The notes beneath the pieces are model-generated. The model was given only the letters and a program-made list of their open reading frames with translations, searched no databases and was not told the origin of the DNA. From an uncultured Clostridia bacterium (GTDB lineage Bacteria > Bacillota > Clostridia > TANB77 > CAG-508), in assembly GCA_948735595.1 (NCBI GenBank), contig CAPXSA010000025.1:1-44067 (forward strand): DNA of 44,067 nt, given 5' to 3'. This document shows, in pieces, positions 31,177 to 41,200 of the stretch. Both the position numbers and the translations under genes were made by a program. Position 1 is the first letter of the stretch, and every line of letters starts with the position of its first letter.

Positions 31177-32232
31177 TCACACGGCTAAAAAGTCGTTAAA
31201 AGTTTTTTCAATTTCAATTTTAAATTTTCCTTTTTTGATTTGTTCATCTGGTTCAACTGTAACATCAACTTCATATATTTCTTTTAGCTTCAAAATATTT
31301 TCCTTTTTATGGCCTATGATATTGTTCACATTTTCAGGGTTTGCCTTTATTTTGACCTGTTTTACTTTTACATTGAACTTTTTAATTTGACCCACAATTT
31401 CCTCATACCACATGCTGTCTTCTACTAATTGTCTAAACGCTGGGTGGTATGGACCTGCTGTTACTTGGCTACTGTCTGCATTTGGGTCTGCTATTTCTTC
31501 TGTATTTTGTAAGCCTAATCTAATCACTTGAACTTTCTTTTGATTAAACAATTGCATTACCTCTTTAGAACGGTCTACTGCTTGTTCTACTGTAAGTGGC
31601 AAATATTCTCCTGCTTGATATTCTTCTTCTAGCTTTGTTCCTCTAATGACTAACACGGGATAAATACGAACAATTTTGGGCTTTAATTTAATTAATTGTT
31701 TTGCTGTATTCATCTCATCTAGTTTTGTACTTTCAGGAAGTCCTATCATCATTTGATGTCCTAGAATAAATCTATTCCATCGAATTAGTTTAGAGGCTTT
31801 CTTCACATCTTCAAATGTATGACCTCTTTGGCATTTCGCTAAAATATAGTCATTGGTAGATTGTACACCTAGCTCAATGGTTTTCACTTTATATTTCTTC
31901 AATCTTTTTAAAATATCTTTTGTTATATAATCTGGTCTTGTAGAAATACGAATACTATTTACCTTTCCTCTTGCAATATATTCATTTGCTGCTTCTAGTA
32001 ATTCATTTTGTATTTTTTCATCAATTGCTGTAAAACTTCCACCAAAGAAAGCTACCTCGACATATTTAGAATCATCTCGAAAATTCTTTAAATAATATTC
32101 TATGGTTTCTCTTACATCTTCTGCTGTTACTTGTTTTTGTTGTCCGCTAATTTTAGTTTGGTCACAAAATGTACATTTATAGGGGCAACCTAAATGTGGT
32201 ACGAAAATTGGTATAATATATTCCTTCTTCAC
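31177..32232 (-). CDS. Elp3-like radical SAM protein
   Basis: A radical SAM protein with cluster motif C16, C20, C23 (GCPYKCTFCDQ) and the Elp3-type N-terminal pattern (VAFFGGSFTAI, ELGVQSTNDYIL, LPESTKLDEMN). It lacks the acetyltransferase domain of true Elp3; the last 80 residues contain VNNIIGHKKENILKLKEIY, resembling a small nucleic-acid-binding KH-like turn. Members of this group commonly sit beside rnc in Firmicutes. The substrate is unknown, and tRNA or another RNA is an inference. The start is a GTG with AGAGGAAA upstream. Confidence 0.82.
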   Translation of the reverse strand: MKKEYIIPIFVPHLGCPYKCTFCDQTKISGQQKQVTAEDVRETIEYYLKNFRDDSKYVEVAFFGGSFTAIDEKIQNELLEAANEYIARGKVNSIRISTRPDYITKDILKRLKKYKVKTIELGVQSTNDYILAKCQRGHTFEDVKKASKLIRWNRFILGHQMMIGLPESTKLDEMNTAKQLIKLKPKIVRIYPVLVIRGTKLEEEYQAGEYLPLTVEQAVDRSKEVMQLFNQKKVQVIRLGLQNTEEIADPNADSSQVTAGPYHPAFRQLVEDSMWYEEIVGQIKKFNVKVKQVKIKANPENVNNIIGHKKENILKLKEIYEVDVTVEPDEQIKKGKFKIEIEKTFNDFLAV

Positions 32233-32277
32233 AATTATTTCCTCTTTCTATGATTTTTATTTCACTTATTTCTCCCT

Positions 32278-32962
32278 TTAAATATTCTTTTCAATATTAT
32301 TTAGTGCCTTTTCTGCTGCTTGCATTTCAGCTTGCTTTTTTGTTTTTCCGCTTCCGTGTAGCTAATTTTCTACCATCACATGAAACCTCAACTACAAATG
32401 TCTTGTCATGGTCTGGTCCAACAGTTTCTAGTACTTCATAACAAATATGAACATTGCCGTTTTCTTGCAATTTTTCTTGTAATACTGTTTTATGGTCTTT
32501 CATTCCTACATTCTTACTAGACTTTTCTATGGCTTCTTTTAAATTTGCAATAATAAACTTTTCTGCCTCTTCTAATCCACCATCAAAATACATTGCTGCA
32601 ATAACTGCTTCTACACTATCTGCTAAAATTGCTGGCTTATTTCTGCCATGACTCACTGCCTCACTTTTTCCTAAATACAAGAAATCACTAAAATGGTGTT
32701 TTTGTGCAACAACATATAAACTATCCTCACAAACCACTTCTGCTCTCACTTTAGTCATTTCTCCCTCTTTTAGTTTTGGATAATTAAGATAAATATATTT
32801 GCTAGATAAAAATTCTAGAATGCTATCTCCTAAAAACTCTAGCTTTTCATTACTCTCTACATGATGTTCATATGCATAAGAAGTATGTGTCAATGCCCTT
32901 CTTAGCAATTCTTTATCTTGAAATGTATATCCTATACTTTTTTCTAATTCTCCTTTATCCAT
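32278..32962 (-). pseudogene. rnc: Ribonuclease III, frameshifted near the C-terminus
   Basis: RNase III cuts double-stranded RNA in rRNA processing and decay. The catalytic domain shows NEKLEFLGDSILEF and ILADSVEAVIAAMYFDGG, and the dsRNA-binding domain starts at DHKTVLQEKLQENG. One extra base near 32356 changes the end (ATRKRKNKKAS, stop at 32327). Removing it restores TGSGKTKKQAEMQAAEKALNN-like sequence to a TAA at 32278. The gene is important for growth, so an assembly error is as likely as true loss; the truncated protein would lack the last dsRBD helix. I start at 32962 because AAAGGAG precedes that ATG. Upstream genes are acpP and plsX. Confidence 0.88.
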
Positions 32963-33055
32963 AATTCTCCTTTCCTTTAAAACATTTTGCATCTTTATTC
33001 TACTATAATTATATCTAAAAATCAACTAAAGAATAAGTAAGTTTATCAAAACATA

Positions 33056-33090
33056 AAAAGCTAATAATGAATAATCATTATCAGCTTTTT
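33056..33090 (-). terminator. Terminator after acpP
   Basis: AAAAAGCTAATAATGA and TCATTATCAGCTTTTT pair with one mismatch around ATAA. It separates plsX-acpP from rnc. Confidence 0.8.
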
Positions 33091-33113
33091 AGTTATCTTT
33101 CATTTTGTTTTAT

Positions 33114-33356
33114 TTAAGCTACGTGGTCTTTTATATAATCTACAACATCACCAACTGTAACTACTTTTTCTGCATCAGCGTCAGGAATTTCCATATCGAA
33201 TTCTTCTTCTAATGCCATAATTAATTCAACGATGTCTAAAGAGTCTGCTCCTAAATCATCAATAAAAGATGCTTCCATTGTAACAGCTGTGTCACTAACA
33301 CCTAATTGCTCTACAATAATTCCTTTTACTTTTTCAAAAACTTCTTCTGAACTCAT
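33114..33356 (-). CDS. acpP: Acyl carrier protein
   Basis: Carries growing acyl chains as thioesters on a 4'-phosphopantetheine arm. The attachment serine is S39 in GADSLDIVEL. The protein is 80 residues, acidic, with the usual four-helix layout. An AAAGGAGG site lies 11 bases before the ATG. It sits between plsX and rnc, an order common in Firmicutes. It has its own promoter area and a palindrome upstream, and a terminator after. Confidence 0.96.
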   Translation of the reverse strand: MSSEEVFEKVKGIIVEQLGVSDTAVTMEASFIDDLGADSLDIVELIMALEEEFDMEIPDADAEKVVTVGDVVDYIKDHVA

Positions 33357-33391
33357 TTGCTAAAGTTCACCTCCTTTTATTTTGCCTAACT

Positions 33392-33407
33392 TTGTTTAAC
33401 TAAACAA
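33392..33407. promoter_or_regulatory. Palindrome in the acpP leader, possible operator
   Basis: TTGTTTAACTAAACAA is an exact palindrome with 7-bp arms. It lies just after a TTGACA-based promoter for acpP. It does not match the FapR or FabT consensus, so the regulator, if any, is unknown. Confidence 0.4.
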
Positions 33408-33489
33408 TAATACAACTTTTTTGAATTGTCAAGAATTTTTTATGAAATATTTTTAAATTTCTTGTCATATTTTTGTATCTGCTACAGTT

Positions 33490-34548
33490 CTAAGAGTTTG
33501 GGTTTTCTGTTTCTTCTATATTTTGCTCTCTTTGTTTACTAAACTCCTCGGTCAGTTTTTCTACCGCTTTATTTTTTACAAACTGTTCTGCTTGTTTAAT
33601 CGTAAATTCAAATAACTTTTCATCACTACTTCCATGCGCTTTTACAACTGGTTTTTTTACTCCTAAGAATAATGCTCCACCATACTCTTTGTAATCTACG
33701 GTTTTGGCAAATCGATTAATTGCAGGTAAACTTGGTACTGCTGCTAATTTAGAAAGTAAATTTTTCTTTAAACTTTCTGATAAAGTTCTTTTTACAAACT
33801 TTCCTAACCCCTCTACAGCCTTTAAGAAGATATTTCCTGTAAAGCCATCTGTTACAATAATGTCTACTTCACCTAAAAAAGCTTCTCTGCCTTCTACATT
33901 ACCAATAAAGTTAACACCTAATTCCTTACTTTTTTCTTTTAATAATTTGTAAGATTCTTTGGTTAGTTCATTGCCTTTCGTTTCTTCTGTTCCAATATTT
34001 AAAAGTCCTACTCTTGGGCTTTTTACCCCTAAAGTTGTTTGTAAATAAATACTAGACATTTGTGCAAATTGTAATAAGTTGATTGGCTTACAATTTGTAT
34101 TCGCTCCACAGTCCATTAGCACTAATCTACTTTTATATGCTGGCAAAATACCTGCTAGTGCTGGTCTATCTACTCCTTTTATTCTTCCTACTAATAATGT
34201 GGCTCCTGTTAATAATGCGCCTGAATTTCCTGCTGAAATAAACACATCACCATTTCCTTCTTTTAGCATATTAAATCCAACTACCATAGAAGAATCTTTT
34301 TTATGTTTGATTGCTTGTGTTGGTGTATCTTCCATCTCAATGGTTTCGGTGGTGTGATGAACTTTTAGTCTTGGTGATATTTCTGAAATTGTATTTTTGC
34401 CATAGAATTCTTTTACTTTTTGATTAATGATCTCTTCATTTCCAATCAATACTACTTCTGCTTCTACTTGGTTAATTGCTTTTACTGCCCCTTTAATGGT
34501 AGCATCTGGTGCATTGTCTCCTCCCATTGCATCTAATAATATAACCAT
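33490..34548 (-). CDS. plsX: Phosphate acyltransferase PlsX
   Basis: PlsX converts acyl-ACP to acyl-phosphate, the donor for the first acylation of glycerol-3-phosphate. The 352-residue protein starts with MVILLDAMGGDNAPDATIKGA and carries the family segments SAGNSGALLTGAT, GILPAYKSRLVLMDCGAN and IIVTDGFTGNIFLKAVEG. It acts at the membrane surface with PlsY. It is followed by acpP, so it links fatty-acid and phospholipid synthesis. An AAGGAG site precedes the ATG. Confidence 0.96.
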   Translation of the reverse strand: MVILLDAMGGDNAPDATIKGAVKAINQVEAEVVLIGNEEIINQKVKEFYGKNTISEISPRLKVHHTTETIEMEDTPTQAIKHKKDSSMVVGFNMLKEGNGDVFISAGNSGALLTGATLLVGRIKGVDRPALAGILPAYKSRLVLMDCGANTNCKPINLLQFAQMSSIYLQTTLGVKSPRVGLLNIGTEETKGNELTKESYKLLKEKSKELGVNFIGNVEGREAFLGEVDIIVTDGFTGNIFLKAVEGLGKFVKRTLSESLKKNLLSKLAAVPSLPAINRFAKTVDYKEYGGALFLGVKKPVVKAHGSSDEKLFEFTIKQAEQFVKNKAVEKLTEEFSKQREQNIEETENPNS

Positions 34549-34711
34549 GCTTTACTCCTTCTATCTTAAAATCCTTCTCATCTATCATAGAACGATTTTG
34601 ATACCAATATATGATTTCTTTGTTATTTTATAACTTATATTTTTCAAAGTCAATGTTTTAAGATAATTTTGTAGCGAATTGACCGCATTGTATAGCAAAC
34701 CTTTTAGGCTT

Positions 34712-34743
34712 AAAAAGAGTTGTTATCTTTTCGATAACAACTC
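34712..34743 (-). terminator. Terminator after the dockerin-Ig gene
   Basis: GAGTTGTTATC (34717-34727) and GATAACAACTC pair perfectly around a short loop. Read leftward it is followed by TTTTT. Confidence 0.9.
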
Positions 34744-34756
34744 CTTTGCTATTTTT

Positions 34757-36835
34757 TTATGAAATATGAAGCATAATTGTTTTTGAAGTTTCAATTCCTT
34801 TTAAACCATCAAATATTGTAATAGTAACCATAACGTCAATAGGTAATTGGTCTTGTGTTAAGCCTGCATCTTGGTTTATGTCTATATAAATTGCTTTTAC
34901 TTTTTCTAATGCTTCTGTTAATTCATTTCCGTCTTCATCACTAAAACTAATATTCAAATAATTTACTTCACTATCACTTACTTTTTGTACAACATCTATA
35001 TCTTTTAATTGAATTTCTTGTGGACCTGCTGTTCCATTTACTGCAAATTCTTCCCACATGTATAGACTGTCGTCGTCTCCAACTAGCTTAATAGAATATT
35101 CATCTTGAGCACCAATTGAAATGTTTAAGTCTTTGTCAACTATCATTCCTTTTAACTTTATACTTGTTTTAGAAACAACACTTCCTATTTTTGGTGTAAT
35201 AGTATAAGCCTCTTCTGTCTTTACATTTCCTTTTAATAAAACTCTTCCTTGACTATCTAATTCATACCATAAATCTAGTTTATTAGAGTCAATAGTTTCT
35301 ACAAAAGAAACATCCCCTTGATCTATCATTGCTTGAGTAATTGGTTGTTCTAACTCGCCTATTTCTATTATTCCCAGTGTAAATTCTTCATTTACTCTTG
35401 GTACATAGTTACCATCTTGGTTTTGTCCTAAAGTAGTAACATCTGTTGTAACATTAATGTCTAAGTTTTGTAATGTTTTGTAAGTTACTGTGATTGGTAA
35501 GTTTATTTCTTTTTCTCTACACTTAAATGTTATTTCTTTTCCATTTAATTGTGATACATCTGGTTTAGCTTGTCCTTGTAATGACATTGCAAATCCTATC
35601 TTTTTGATATTAGTTGTTGTATTATTTTTTGCTACTATATTATCATTTTCATCATAATAGTTTACTAATACTACTTCATTTCCTGATGTATTTACTTTTG
35701 ATAAGTCTATTCCTAATTTTCCATCAGTTACTTTTGCAGGATTTATTTGAATGTCTGTTGCTTTTAGTTCTATTTGAGTTCCATTTTGATCATAGAATGT
35801 AATTGGTACTATTGTATAAACATTATGATCTGTTGGACTTTCTTCTACATCATTATCTCCAACTGGTTTCTCTATATGTAAATCTAATTCAGAAAGATTT
35901 AATTCTTGATTTCCATGACCTATTTTTATACTGCTTAATCCTTTTACTGTAATTGTTCTAGTTGAATTTTCTGTATTTCCACTACTGTCTGATACTTTAT
36001 AGAAAATTTTATATGTTCCTATTCTATCAGTACTAATTGTAGTAACAATTTCTGTTTGAGAACTTCCTTGTGGTATAAATTCAATTTTTTCTCTAACTAC
36101 TTTAGCAGTAAGATCTCCATCTACATTGTCATTTGCTGTTACATCATTATCATTATCTTGATAATTGTCCCCAAAGTTTACTGATATAACAGGTTGTCCA
36201 ATTGTTATTGTTGGTTTTTCTGTATCTCCTGGTGTTGGAGGATTTGGATCAACTGGATCAGCTTCTGGTTCAATCTTGACTATTTGATGATCTTCTATTC
36301 CTAATTTTAACATAACCACTCTTTGCGCATCTATCAAATTAATTTCATCATCATCATTCGAAACATTCGCTGCTATAAATTGAACAGGTGTAAGCGGATA
36401 TTCTTCTTTATATTTAACATATAACATAATTCTTTGAGCATCTACTAAGTCAACTGTTCCATCTCTATCCACATCGCCATATACAACAACTGTATAAACT
36501 GTACTATTTTCTGCTACTCTAATTTCAGTTCCTGTACCTACAACATCTCCTAATTCACTAGTTATTGTTAAACCTTTATTAGCAAAATCACTAATAACCT
36601 TCTCTTTTGTTATAACTTGGCTTGCATCTTCAAAAATGAATGGTAGAATTGTCATGTTGTCTTGTGTAAATACATTATCTAAAATGTTAGAAGGATTATG
36701 CTTATATGCTTGAATAGAAGTTTTATTTTCTTCTATTGCTTTTTGTATTACATCATTGTTAAAAACTTTAACACCACCAATGGTTACCATTGCTGCTATA
36801 CTAGTTAGTAATAGAGTTTTATTAAACTTTTTCAT
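34757..36835 (-). CDS. Secreted dockerin and Ig-like domain protein
   Basis: A 692-residue secreted protein. The N-terminal hydrophobic segment (KTLLLTSIAAMVTIGGV) is a signal peptide or anchor. A dockerin follows at about residues 119-181 with two calcium-loop repeats (GDVDRDGTVDLVDAQRIMLY and NDDDEINLIDAQRVVM). A DUF5011/HYR-type Ig domain follows (PTITIGQPVISVNFGDNYQD to TITVKG), then about 380 residues of beta-rich sequence. No catalytic domain is recognised. The ATG at 36835 has GGGAGGAAAGC before it; the 36850 ATG is in poor context. It starts 18 bases after the cohesin gene, so the two are surely co-transcribed and probably bind each other. Confidence 0.88.
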   Translation of the reverse strand: MKKFNKTLLLTSIAAMVTIGGVKVFNNDVIQKAIEENKTSIQAYKHNPSNILDNVFTQDNMTILPFIFEDASQVITKEKVISDFANKGLTITSELGDVVGTGTEIRVAENSTVYTVVVYGDVDRDGTVDLVDAQRIMLYVKYKEEYPLTPVQFIAANVSNDDDEINLIDAQRVVMLKLGIEDHQIVKIEPEADPVDPNPPTPGDTEKPTITIGQPVISVNFGDNYQDNDNDVTANDNVDGDLTAKVVREKIEFIPQGSSQTEIVTTISTDRIGTYKIFYKVSDSSGNTENSTRTITVKGLSSIKIGHGNQELNLSELDLHIEKPVGDNDVEESPTDHNVYTIVPITFYDQNGTQIELKATDIQINPAKVTDGKLGIDLSKVNTSGNEVVLVNYYDENDNIVAKNNTTTNIKKIGFAMSLQGQAKPDVSQLNGKEITFKCREKEINLPITVTYKTLQNLDINVTTDVTTLGQNQDGNYVPRVNEEFTLGIIEIGELEQPITQAMIDQGDVSFVETIDSNKLDLWYELDSQGRVLLKGNVKTEEAYTITPKIGSVVSKTSIKLKGMIVDKDLNISIGAQDEYSIKLVGDDDSLYMWEEFAVNGTAGPQEIQLKDIDVVQKVSDSEVNYLNISFSDEDGNELTEALEKVKAIYIDINQDAGLTQDQLPIDVMVTITIFDGLKGIETSKTIMLHIS

Positions 36836-36853
36836 ATGCTTTCCTCCCATTTA

Positions 36854-37930
36854 TTATTTTCTACCTTTCTTTCTATTTTTCTTTTTAGCTAAGATTTCAC
36901 TTATAATAATAACAAGAATTGCTACTATGATAACACCTATAATGATAAATTCAATATAACTTTTGTTATCTTTCTTTTCATCTTTAACTTCGTTGCTGCC
37001 TTGATATTCATTGTTTACAAGTTCATTTGTTGTGCTATTTGCTTCACCATTTTCTACATTGTTTGTTGTATTATTCACTTCATTATTAGTAGTATTATTA
37101 GTTTCATTGTTTGTAGTATTGTTGGTTGTATTATTTTTATCATCTTTCTTGTCGTCATCTTTTTTGTCATTCTCTTTTGGTTTTGTAGTTGTTAAATATT
37201 GGCTACTGATATATGCTACTTCACCATTAAAACTTACTCTAGTCCAACCATTACTACTAACGCCTGTTCTTGTAATGCTTTTTCCTTTTTCAAGTGTTCC
37301 TAGTCTAGCACTAGTTGTACTCCAACTTCTTCTAATAGATACTGTTTCTTTTGCATATACTGTTGCTGTTCCACCTGTAAAGGTTGGGGTTGTTGGCTTG
37401 TTTGTACTCGAACCACTATTGTTTCCTGAATTGTCTCCTTGATTTGGCTTATCATCTGGTTTTGGATCTGGCTTTGGTTGTGTTTTTTCCTTTATTTGAA
37501 TACTTAGCCCACTTGCTGTTGCATCAAATTTTTCCGCCTTTGCATCTGAAGCAACTATACCGCTTATACTAAATTTTGCAGTTCCTGCTGCTTTTGCTTT
37601 AAACGTAAAACTTGTACTAGATATTGGAGCTAGTGTGGTTAAAGACATATAATCATATACTAGGCTACTACCTGTATTTGTTGTTACAGAGCCATTATTT
37701 CCTGCATATTGCAATAGCGCACCATCATAATTAAAAACTAAGCTTACTGTTGTTACTGGTTTTGAAAAACTTACTGTTACAGTTACATTGTCATTTACTG
37801 TTGGGTTTGTTTTACTAGCTGATATTCCCAAGTGAACATTTCCTGCTGCACCTGCTGCCTCTACTGGTGTCACCCATGCTCCTAAAATTACTAACATCAT
37901 AATTAATGAAATTATCAAACATTTTTTCAT
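36854..37930 (-). CDS. Membrane-anchored cohesin-SH3 protein
   Basis: A 358-residue surface protein. A signal peptide ends near VEAAGA. A cohesin-like domain follows (about 32-146: SLVFNYDGALLQYA, FTFKAKAAGTAKFSISG), then a Pro/Lys/Asp linker, a bacterial SH3 domain (about 188-246: VSIRRSWSTTSARLGTLEKG, WTRVSFNGEVAYISSQYL), a long Asn/Thr-rich linker, and a C-terminal membrane helix with a lysine/arginine-rich end. There is no LPXTG. Cohesins bind dockerins, and one is encoded directly downstream. The ATG at 37930 has AAAGGATG at correct distance, which is better than 37942. A consensus promoter lies upstream. Confidence 0.85.
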   Translation of the reverse strand: MKKCLIISLIMMLVILGAWVTPVEAAGAAGNVHLGISASKTNPTVNDNVTVTVSFSKPVTTVSLVFNYDGALLQYAGNNGSVTTNTGSSLVYDYMSLTTLAPISSTSFTFKAKAAGTAKFSISGIVASDAKAEKFDATASGLSIQIKEKTQPKPDPKPDDKPNQGDNSGNNSGSSTNKPTTPTFTGGTATVYAKETVSIRRSWSTTSARLGTLEKGKSITRTGVSSNGWTRVSFNGEVAYISSQYLTTTKPKENDKKDDDKKDDKNNTTNNTTNNETNNTTNNEVNNTTNNVENGEANSTTNELVNNEYQGSNEVKDEKKDNKSYIEFIIIGVIIVAILVIIISEILAKKKNRKKGRK

Positions 37931-38018
37931 GTCTCTTAACATCCTTTCTGTTGGCTATTTTTCACCCTTTTTCTTTTGAGTTTCTGCCTTTTTTTATTCA
38001 TTACAATCATGTATAACT

Positions 38019-38047
38019 ATTATACTACTGCTTACATAAATTGTCAA
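38019..38047 (-). promoter_or_regulatory. Consensus promoter for the cohesin-dockerin operon
   Basis: Minus strand TTGACA (38042-38047) and TATAAT (38019-38024) are both perfect and separated by 17 bases. A Spo0A-type box (TTTTGTCGAA on the minus strand, 38095-38104) lies about 50 bases upstream. The rest of 37931-38160 is AT-rich without a gene. Confidence 0.85.
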
Positions 38048-38169
38048 TTGAATTTTCGTTTTTTCTGCCTATCTTTTTTTGTTTTTTTATTACTTTCGAC
38101 AAAATTCGCTTTTTTTCGTTATCCTATGATTCAACCTTGTTTTGGGAGTTTCTTTTTTCCATAAATAGA

Positions 38170-38206
38170 AAAACTCTTAATAGTTTATAACTATTAAGAG
38201 TTTTTT
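38170..38206. terminator. Terminator after the giant adhesin gene
   Basis: AAAACTCTTAATAGTT pairs perfectly with AACTATTAAGAGTTTT around ATA or TATA, with T or A runs on both sides, so it can act in both directions. Confidence 0.9.
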
Positions 38207-38233
38207 CATTGTAGAACTTACTTTTTTAAGTTT

Positions 38234-41200
38234 CTACTTTGTAGTTGTTGGGTCAATAGTAAATGTAACTGTTCTTGTTTCTTTTTCACTACTTCCTACT
38301 GCTGTAATTGTATATTTACCTCTAGTTAATTTTACGCTGTCAAGTGCTGTATCTGTATATACGTCTGTTCTTGTATTAGTTTCATCATCTAAATCTGTAA
38401 ATACAATTGTAATCTTTGTTGCTTGTGTAGTGTATACATATAAGTCATAGTTGTATACTTTACCATCTGTAATAACAGCCTTTAATCCTGATGTTGCACT
38501 CTTTCTTCCTGTAATTTTTGGTGCTGGAATATACTCTTTTACTTCAACTTCCACAGTGATATGTTCTGATGAGTTACCATAGTTATCTACTGCATAGTAT
38601 TCAATAATATATGTTCCTGGTTTAGTAGAATCTAATGTTGCTCCTACTGTTGCTTCTACAAGTTTTGCTCCTGCAACTGTATTATCTGCTACAACAAAGT
38701 CTGGTTTTATATAACTTTCACCTTGAACATAAGAAATCTTGATTTTTCCGTCTACCATTTGGTCTGGATTTCCTACATATTCAATTGTTGGCTTAATGTT
38801 ATCAATTACTTTAACATCTACTTTTACTGGATCTGCTTGGTTTCCACTTGAATCTACTGCGTTATAAATAACTGTGTAAACACCCGGTACTCCCATGTCT
38901 AGTATTCCTGTATCTACTGTGATGTCTATTTTTTCTCCTGACTTATCTTCTACTCTTGCTGTCTCTAATGGTATATACTCTGTACCTTTCATTGCTATTA
39001 CTTCGTGATATTTTTCTGTTATAATTACTGGTTTTAAAGTATCTCTAATATCTACTTTAATTTTTACAGTAATTGAATTGTAGTTTACTCTATCTGATGG
39101 AGTAAATCTTGCATTATATTCTTGTACTCCAATACCACTTAGTTTTACGCTTCCGTCTCTCCATCCTACTGTTCCATTTTCAACTTCTGGTACTTTAACT
39201 GTTGATAAAGTTTCTCCACATTCACCTTTTAATACAATATTTGATACATCAACACTTGGGTCGATTTTATTAATTGTAAAGGCTCCAACTGTTACTTCTG
39301 TTGCTTTGTAATTATCACCTTCAGAAACTGTGATGATAACATCATAAATTCCTGCATTAATTGGTGTTTCTGTTACTTCGCTAGTTGTTCTGTTTTTGTA
39401 AGTTGTTTTGATAATTTGTCCCATTCCAATAATTCCTTCTGCTACTGTTACATCTGCTGATTGTCCTTGTGTATTGTAGTCTGTTGATTTATTGTTGATT
39501 ACAAAATTATCTTTACTTGGAGTCATTTTTTCTACTGTTACTGGTACTTTTACTGTCTTTCCTTTTACTGTTGCTGTTTCTACAAATTCTGCATCATATT
39601 CTGTTTGTTCTATTGACATTACTTGGTCTGGATTTACCCATACTAAGTTACTGTCTCCTAATGATACTGTTGACAATGTTTGTCCTATTGTTCCTGTTAA
39701 ACCACTTGGAATTGTGTAATCTACACCTTCAACTGGTTCTGTTTTTACTAAAATTACTGTTACAGTAATTTCACCTTTAACTGGAGCATAGTTTGTATCA
39801 TTTGGTGTAAATACTACTGCATAGTTTGTTGTTGATCCTATTGGTCCAACTTCTACTGTTGTATCTACTGTTTCATCAAATGCTAAAGTTCCTTTTAATG
39901 CATTACCTTCAGCGTCTGTAGTTGGCATTTGGATTTCTCCTACTGTTGCTACTTCTGCTTTTACGATTTGAATAGTTCCTAATGTTGGGAATGTTCCTGC
40001 TGTTGGTGTTACTTGAATTGTTACATTCTTTGTAACTGTTTTATAGTTCTTTGTATCTTCTGGTGTGAATGTTGCTTCAAATTCATTGAATCCTACATTT
40101 CCAACTTTTGTTGTTGGAGCTTGTACATATTCCCATCCTTCTGGTAATTCTACATCTGCTAATGTTTGTCCAAACACTGCTGTTAATCCTGTTGGTAAGT
40201 CATATTCAGGTTCTGCTTGTGCTACTGCAATTGTTACTGTCTTATCTCTAAGAATTTCATAGTTATCTGTATCTTTTGGTATAAACATTACTCCAAAGCT
40301 ATTTTCTCCTGCATCTCCAACTTTTGTTGTATCAGCATCTACGAATGTCCATCCTTCTGGTAATGTTACATCTGCTAATGTATCTCCATATGTTGCTGTT
40401 ATACCTGCTGGTACTTCAACTTGTGGAATTGCTCTTTCTACTTTAATTGTTACCTTTTGATCTTCAATTGTATTGTAGTTGTCTGTATCTTCTGGTGTGA
40501 AGATTACTGCAAATTCACGATTTCCTGCATTTCCTACTGATGTTGTATCAGCATCTACAAATGTCCATCCTTCTGGTAATGTTACATCTGCTAATGTATC
40601 TCCATATGTTGCTGTTACGTCTGTTGGTAATGTATATTCTGGGTTTGCTTTTCCTACTTTAATTTCTACCTCTAATCCTCTTACTATTTCATAGTTATCT
40701 TGATCTTCTGGTACAAATATTACTGCAAATTTGTTAGTTCCTACTGTTCCTACTGATGTTGTTGGTCCATTTACATATTCCCAACCTTTTGGTAATGCTA
40801 CATCTGATAATGTTTGATTATAAATAGCTGTTAAACCAGTTGGTATTGTGTAAGGTGGAATTCCTTTTGCTACTTTAATTGTTACTTCTACTGTTGCTGT
40901 TTTGTAGTTATCAGTATCTTCTGGTGTATATACTAATGTTACTGTTGTTGGCTCTGCTACTGTTCCTACTGTTGCTTCTAAGTTAGTTCCTTCTGCAAAT
41001 GTAAATCTTTCTGATAATTGATCTACTAAACTTCCAATAGTATTTCCAACTTTTGCTTTTAATTCTGGTTTTGTAACGATTGGAGTTGCCTTATTTACTG
41101 TAATAGTTACTTCTACTTCTACTGTAGTGTAATCATCAGTATTTTCAGGTGTATATACTAGTGTTACTGTTGCTGGTTCTTTTACTGTTCCTACTGATGC

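Noticed and set aside
37011..37442. Plus-strand open frames opposite the cohesin and adhesin genes
   Set aside because: They are low-complexity Leu/Val/Phe shadows of Asn/Thr/Lys-rich coding on the minus strand and lack ribosome sites.
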